A DNA stretch of 6,239 nt from Bacteroidales bacterium. Its GTDB lineage: Bacteria; Bacteroidota; Bacteroidia; Bacteroidales; Muribaculaceae. The stretch's first letter is position 1; each line of letters starts with the position of its first letter. The notes under the pieces were generated by a model, which saw only the letters and a program-made list of their open reading frames with translations, did not search any database and had not been told where the DNA came from. This document shows, piece by piece, positions 3,513 through 6,239 of the stretch. The position numbers were made by a program, and so were the translations under genes. The stretch spans positions 1 to 6,239 of the forward strand of contig SFNM01000106.1 of NCBI GenBank assembly GCA_004552725.1. Reading direction: 5' to 3'.

Positions 3513-6239
3513 TTATCTTACGGAGAGTTTGGTGGCTTGGGAGCCGGCTTTCACCAGGTAGAGGCCGGGGGCTACGGGGATGGTGGCGGTGGTCGCTTCT
3601 ACGGTGGCGATGAGTTGGCCGGTCACGGAGTAAACGGTGATGGTGGTGGGGGCGTCGCAGGCCACGTGGATGGCGCCGTTGGCGGCGGAGATGCGTGCGC
3701 TGTCAGTGGCTTCTACGTCTTCGATGGCGGATACTTTATCCCAAGCAGCTGTGTGTGCTGTGAATACCAAATCATTGCCTTCTCTCGACACAATGCCTGT
3801 GAATACATACCATGCCATTTCAGTCAAGGCTGCTGATACTTCAGAGTCGTAATATACCTTCACGGTGAGCGGCTCGATTGTAGTTCCATCTTCTTCAGTT
3901 AATCTCCACTCTCGCGACCATAATTCGAGGTAGCTGTCTTCGGCGTGGATATTCTCCATTCTGACGAAACCGCGCAGGGTGCAATATTCGGCGGGTTGCG
4001 GGGCGATGAGCCAAATGTTATTCACGTCAGGATGATCGGCTTTGAAGTTGAAGTTCTCTACGCGGAATGAGTGGGTGTCGAAGGGGGTGGACGGTGGTGT
4101 AACGAGAGCGAAGTCGGGTTTTACAGGGAATGAGATAACGGGATATGCGTCATTGGAAACTACCTCGACCACGAAATCCGCTGTGTATATCAATCCAAGA
4201 TAATCTTCTGTCAATCCTTTGATAGCCACCCAGTCTCCTTGGTAGGCCATATAGTCGTCGCTACCTTCGTTGCCAGCCTTGCCCAAGTTGTAAGTATTCC
4301 TCGACGAACCGGTGCCGTCTTCTGTCGAGGCATAGAGGTAAGTGCCGTCGTAGTAATGGCCATTGAGGTTAATGGTGTGGCCGATGCGGTAAGACTCGCC
4401 GGGATTTGCGGCCAAAATCTTGTCGAGACCGGTCTCAGTGCTGATATATAAATCGCTGACATTGAGGGTCATGGATGTGAGCGTCACGCTATTCTCGCCA
4501 AGCGCCGGGGCTTTGAACTGAGGTGCAGTCAGGGGTGCGGTTTGCGTAGCGAAGATGTAGAGGTATTTTGCCGCAGGGAGGGCGAACTCATATTTGCCGT
4601 CGACAAGTTCATCGACATATACGGCCGGGCCATCGCCGAGCACGAGGGTAAGGCGAGCGTTGCCTTTATTGACGGCACCGGTGAATGTAATGCTGCCGAC
4701 GCCTTGCACTTTGAGCGCAATACCATTGAAGTCGCATGTGGGGTCGACTTCGCTCTCTACAGCGCTGTTGAATTCGTACACGTCATCAATCGATGAAGTG
4801 GCATTGAGCACCAAGCCGTCAGTGGCGCTGCATCCGCTGTTGTCGTCGGTGATGCTATAGTAGACGTTGTCGATCACCACATTTTCCAAAGATTCCGAGC
4901 TGACGGTGGTGAAGTCATCATTTGATGTACCTTCCGTAACAGTAATAGTCTCGTCGATTTTGCAGGGGATGTGGGTGTATTTAAACGAAACCGGCTCGCT
5001 GCAGTCGGTGCCATTGCTGACGTAAGCCACCACTGTGCCGGTAGCCTGGATTTGGAGGGGCTCGGTGTAGGTGTAGACGGTGTGCACATTAGCGAGATTG
5101 TCGCCTTCGGACACAATGTAGTAATAAATAGTACCCGTTTCGTTGGGGTTGGTGAGTGTCAACTCTAAGGAGAAGTTGAACTCGCTCGGTTCGGGAGAAG
5201 CCGTCGGCTTAGCGAGGGTGCGGTTGCCGAGGCCTTCCGTAATTCTACCGGTGAAATTTGACCACGGCGCAGTTTGGCTATAGGCATCGCCGCTGCCGAA
5301 GGGCACTGTGAGTGTGCCGGTTGAATAAGTCTTCTCGGCGGCAAAGGCCGACTCGGGGCAAGCGTCAGCGGAGAGGGGCGCGGGGCTCTTGTTGATTACG
5401 GTTTTGATATTTGTGCAGCCGGCAAATGCGTTATCGCCAATCGAAGTCAGTCCTTCGGGGAGGGTGACGCCGGTGAGTGCGGTGAAGTTTTGGAATGCGC
5501 CTTCAGCGATAGCCACTACCGCGCCGGAGTTGTATTCCGCGGTAATGACGAGCATATCGTTGAAGTCAGCATCGAGCGCATATTGGCTCTTGGTGACAGA
5601 GTAGCCGCCGGGCACTTCGCTGTAGGCGAACAACGCCGGGTGTTTGAGCTTAAGGAACTTTTGCCAAACTGCATCGTCGGCGAAAGCGCTGTATTTTTCG
5701 TCGAGCACATCGATTAGAGTGTTGCTAAAGTGCGACTCATCGAATGCGTCCTCGGTTGTCGTTGTGGGAGGATTGTTCGTGAATTTGATTGAGGTCAACG
5801 CCGTACATCCGGCAAACGCCTTGGTGCCAATCGACGTGAGGTCGGCCAGTTCCAAACTTAGCAGGCTCGAGCACCCTTGGAATGCACTCTCAGTAATCGA
5901 AGTTAAGTGGGAAATGTTAGGCGTAGATTCCAAACCGGTGCAACCGGAGAAACTGCCTTTGCCAATGGAGGTAACATTCGCAAAGTCAAAACTCGTCAAA
6001 GCGGTACACCCGCGGAAAGCGGTTTCGTTGATTGCAAACGCTTGCTCCGGAAGAGTGAGCGTCGTAAGACTTTCGCACCCATCGAAGCACGAGTAGCCGA
6101 TTTTGCTTATCTCAGGGGGGCATACAGAAGTAACGCTTTCGAGACTTTTACAACCGGTGAAGACACTATCCATATCGTTGCCCTGACCATTGCCCTTGAG
6201 GCGATAGAACTCGACAGAGCGTAAGTTGTCACAATATTT
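3513..6239 (-). CDS. BspA-like leucine-rich repeat surface protein with probable T9SS C-terminal sorting domain, 5' part missing
   Basis: The frame is open to the right edge, so 908 C-terminal residues are visible; the Met at 6171-6173 lies within a repeat (MDSVFTGCKSLESV) and is not the start. Order, in visible residues: LRR_5/BspA repeats at about 1-172, each around FxGCxxLxxxxL (FTGC, FDGC, FRGC, FSGC, FQGC, FAGC); a non-repeat insert; a second LRR block at about 230-337 (FQNF, FAGC, ending APWSNFTGRI); a chitobiase/hexosaminidase C-terminal-like beta domain at about 342-425 (GTIYYYIVSEGD, YTEPLQI, TGTVVAYVSNG); a beta-rich region at about 430-598, possibly carbohydrate-binding; two further beta modules at about 595-712 and 737-840 (DWVAIKGL; TLRGFV, YVFTGIV), perhaps OB-like; and a C-terminal domain at 847-908 with TVYSVTGQLI, PGLYLVKAG and a final KLSVR, resembling the T9SS type A sorting domain. 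Likely exported and surface-anchored or released. Domain names beyond the LRRs and C-terminal domain are less certain. The ligand is unknown. It is convergent with the tRNA and valS. Confidence 0.9.
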   Translation of the reverse strand, partial: KYCDNLRSVEFYRLKGNGQGNDMDSVFTGCKSLESVTSVCPPEISKIGYSCFDGCESLTTLTLPEQAFAINETAFRGCTALTSFDFANVTSIGKGSFSGCTGLESTPNISHLTSITESAFQGCSSLLSLELADLTSIGTKAFAGCTALTSIKFTNNPPTTTTEDAFDESHFSNTLIDVLDEKYSAFADDAVWQKFLKLKHPALFAYSEVPGGYSVTKSQYALDADFNDMLVITAEYNSGAVVAIAEGAFQNFTALTGVTLPEGLTSIGDNAFAGCTNIKTVINKSPAPLSADACPESAFAAEKTYSTGTLTVPFGSGDAYSQTAPWSNFTGRITEGLGNRTLAKPTASPEPSEFNFSLELTLTNPNETGTIYYYIVSEGDNLANVHTVYTYTEPLQIQATGTVVAYVSNGTDCSEPVSFKYTHIPCKIDETITVTEGTSNDDFTTVSSESLENVVIDNVYYSITDDNSGCSATDGLVLNATSSIDDVYEFNSAVESEVDPTCDFNGIALKVQGVGSITFTGAVNKGNARLTLVLGDGPAVYVDELVDGKYEFALPAAKYLYIFATQTAPLTAPQFKAPALGENSVTLTSMTLNVSDLYISTETGLDKILAANPGESYRIGHTINLNGHYYDGTYLYASTEDGTGSSRNTYNLGKAGNEGSDDYMAYQGDWVAIKGLTEDYLGLIYTADFVVEVVSNDAYPVISFPVKPDFALVTPPSTPFDTHSFRVENFNFKADHPDVNNIWLIAPQPAEYCTLRGFVRMENIHAEDSYLELWSREWRLTEEDGTTIEPLTVKVYYDSEVSAALTEMAWYVFTGIVSREGNDLVFTAHTAAWDKVSAIEDVEATDSARISAANGAIHVACDAPTTITVYSVTGQLIATVEATTATIPVAPGLYLVKAGSQATKLSVR
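3516..3701 (-). other. Probable T9SS type A C-terminal sorting domain (part of the LRR protein)
   Basis: The last 62 residues run ISAANGAIHV, TITVYSVTGQLIATVE, ATIPVAPGLYLVKAG and KLSVR. The spacing of strands, the VYxxxGQ turn, the PxGxYLVK strand and the basic final strand are the family pattern of C-terminal domains cleaved by the gingipain-type sortase PorU during type IX export. No Por genes are visible in the window, so use of T9SS is inferred from this domain alone. A related Bacteroidales C-terminal domain that is not T9SS-dependent is the main alternative. Confidence 0.7.

Noticed and set aside
3276..3836. 186-codon plus-strand open frame running into the LRR gene
   Set aside because: Its second half is a Gly-rich shadow of the C-terminal coding region of the LRR protein, and its first half is the repeat element.
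6171..6173. ATG as the start of the LRR protein
   Set aside because: The frame stays open to the window edge and the upstream residues (CDNLRSVEFYRL) continue the leucine-rich repeat pattern, so this Met is internal.

Overview
The window looks like chromosomal DNA of a Bacteroidales bacterium, probably a GC-rich gut lineage such as Muribaculaceae; the family is an inference. Three things point there. The valyl-tRNA synthetase closely resembles Bacteroides-type ValRS as I remember it. The tRNA gene is preceded by a Bacteroidetes-style promoter (TTG, about 20 bp, TAnnTTTG). The third gene encodes a BspA-like leucine-rich repeat surface protein that ends in a probable type IX secretion (T9SS) sorting domain.

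Layout. Positions 1-2619 (+) hold valS, cut at the left edge by roughly 25 codons and followed by a strong hairpin (2637-2678). Positions 2734-2764 are a promoter for a single CAU-anticodon tRNA gene (2776-2849), which ends at its own stem-loop terminator (2856-2900). Positions 3513-6239 (-) hold the 3' part of a large gene for a modular secreted protein. From the N-terminal side it carries LRR_5/BspA repeats, a chitobiase C-terminal-like beta domain, further beta-rich modules and the probable T9SS C-terminal domain. Its start lies beyond the right edge, and its mRNA probably ends at a hairpin at 3460-3489. The valS/tRNA side and the LRR gene are therefore convergent.

Between the two terminators lies about 560 bp without a credible gene. 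It is densely structured. Two diverged copies of one repeat unit of about 145-150 bp face each other (2980-3129 and 3159-3301). They share a 35-bp block with two mismatches and an exact 18-bp inner end. A separate hairpin of 17 pairs (3319-3382) and a smaller one (3415-3452) follow. The copies have drifted by indels that break a common reading frame, which argues for a non-coding repeat rather than a gene. This element is the most unusual part of the window. Whether it is a known dispersed repeat, a non-autonomous mobile element or a structured RNA cannot be decided without a genome search.

Functionally, valS and the tRNA are core translation genes, while the LRR protein is an accessory surface or secreted protein. 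I see no operon or pathway link between the two sides.
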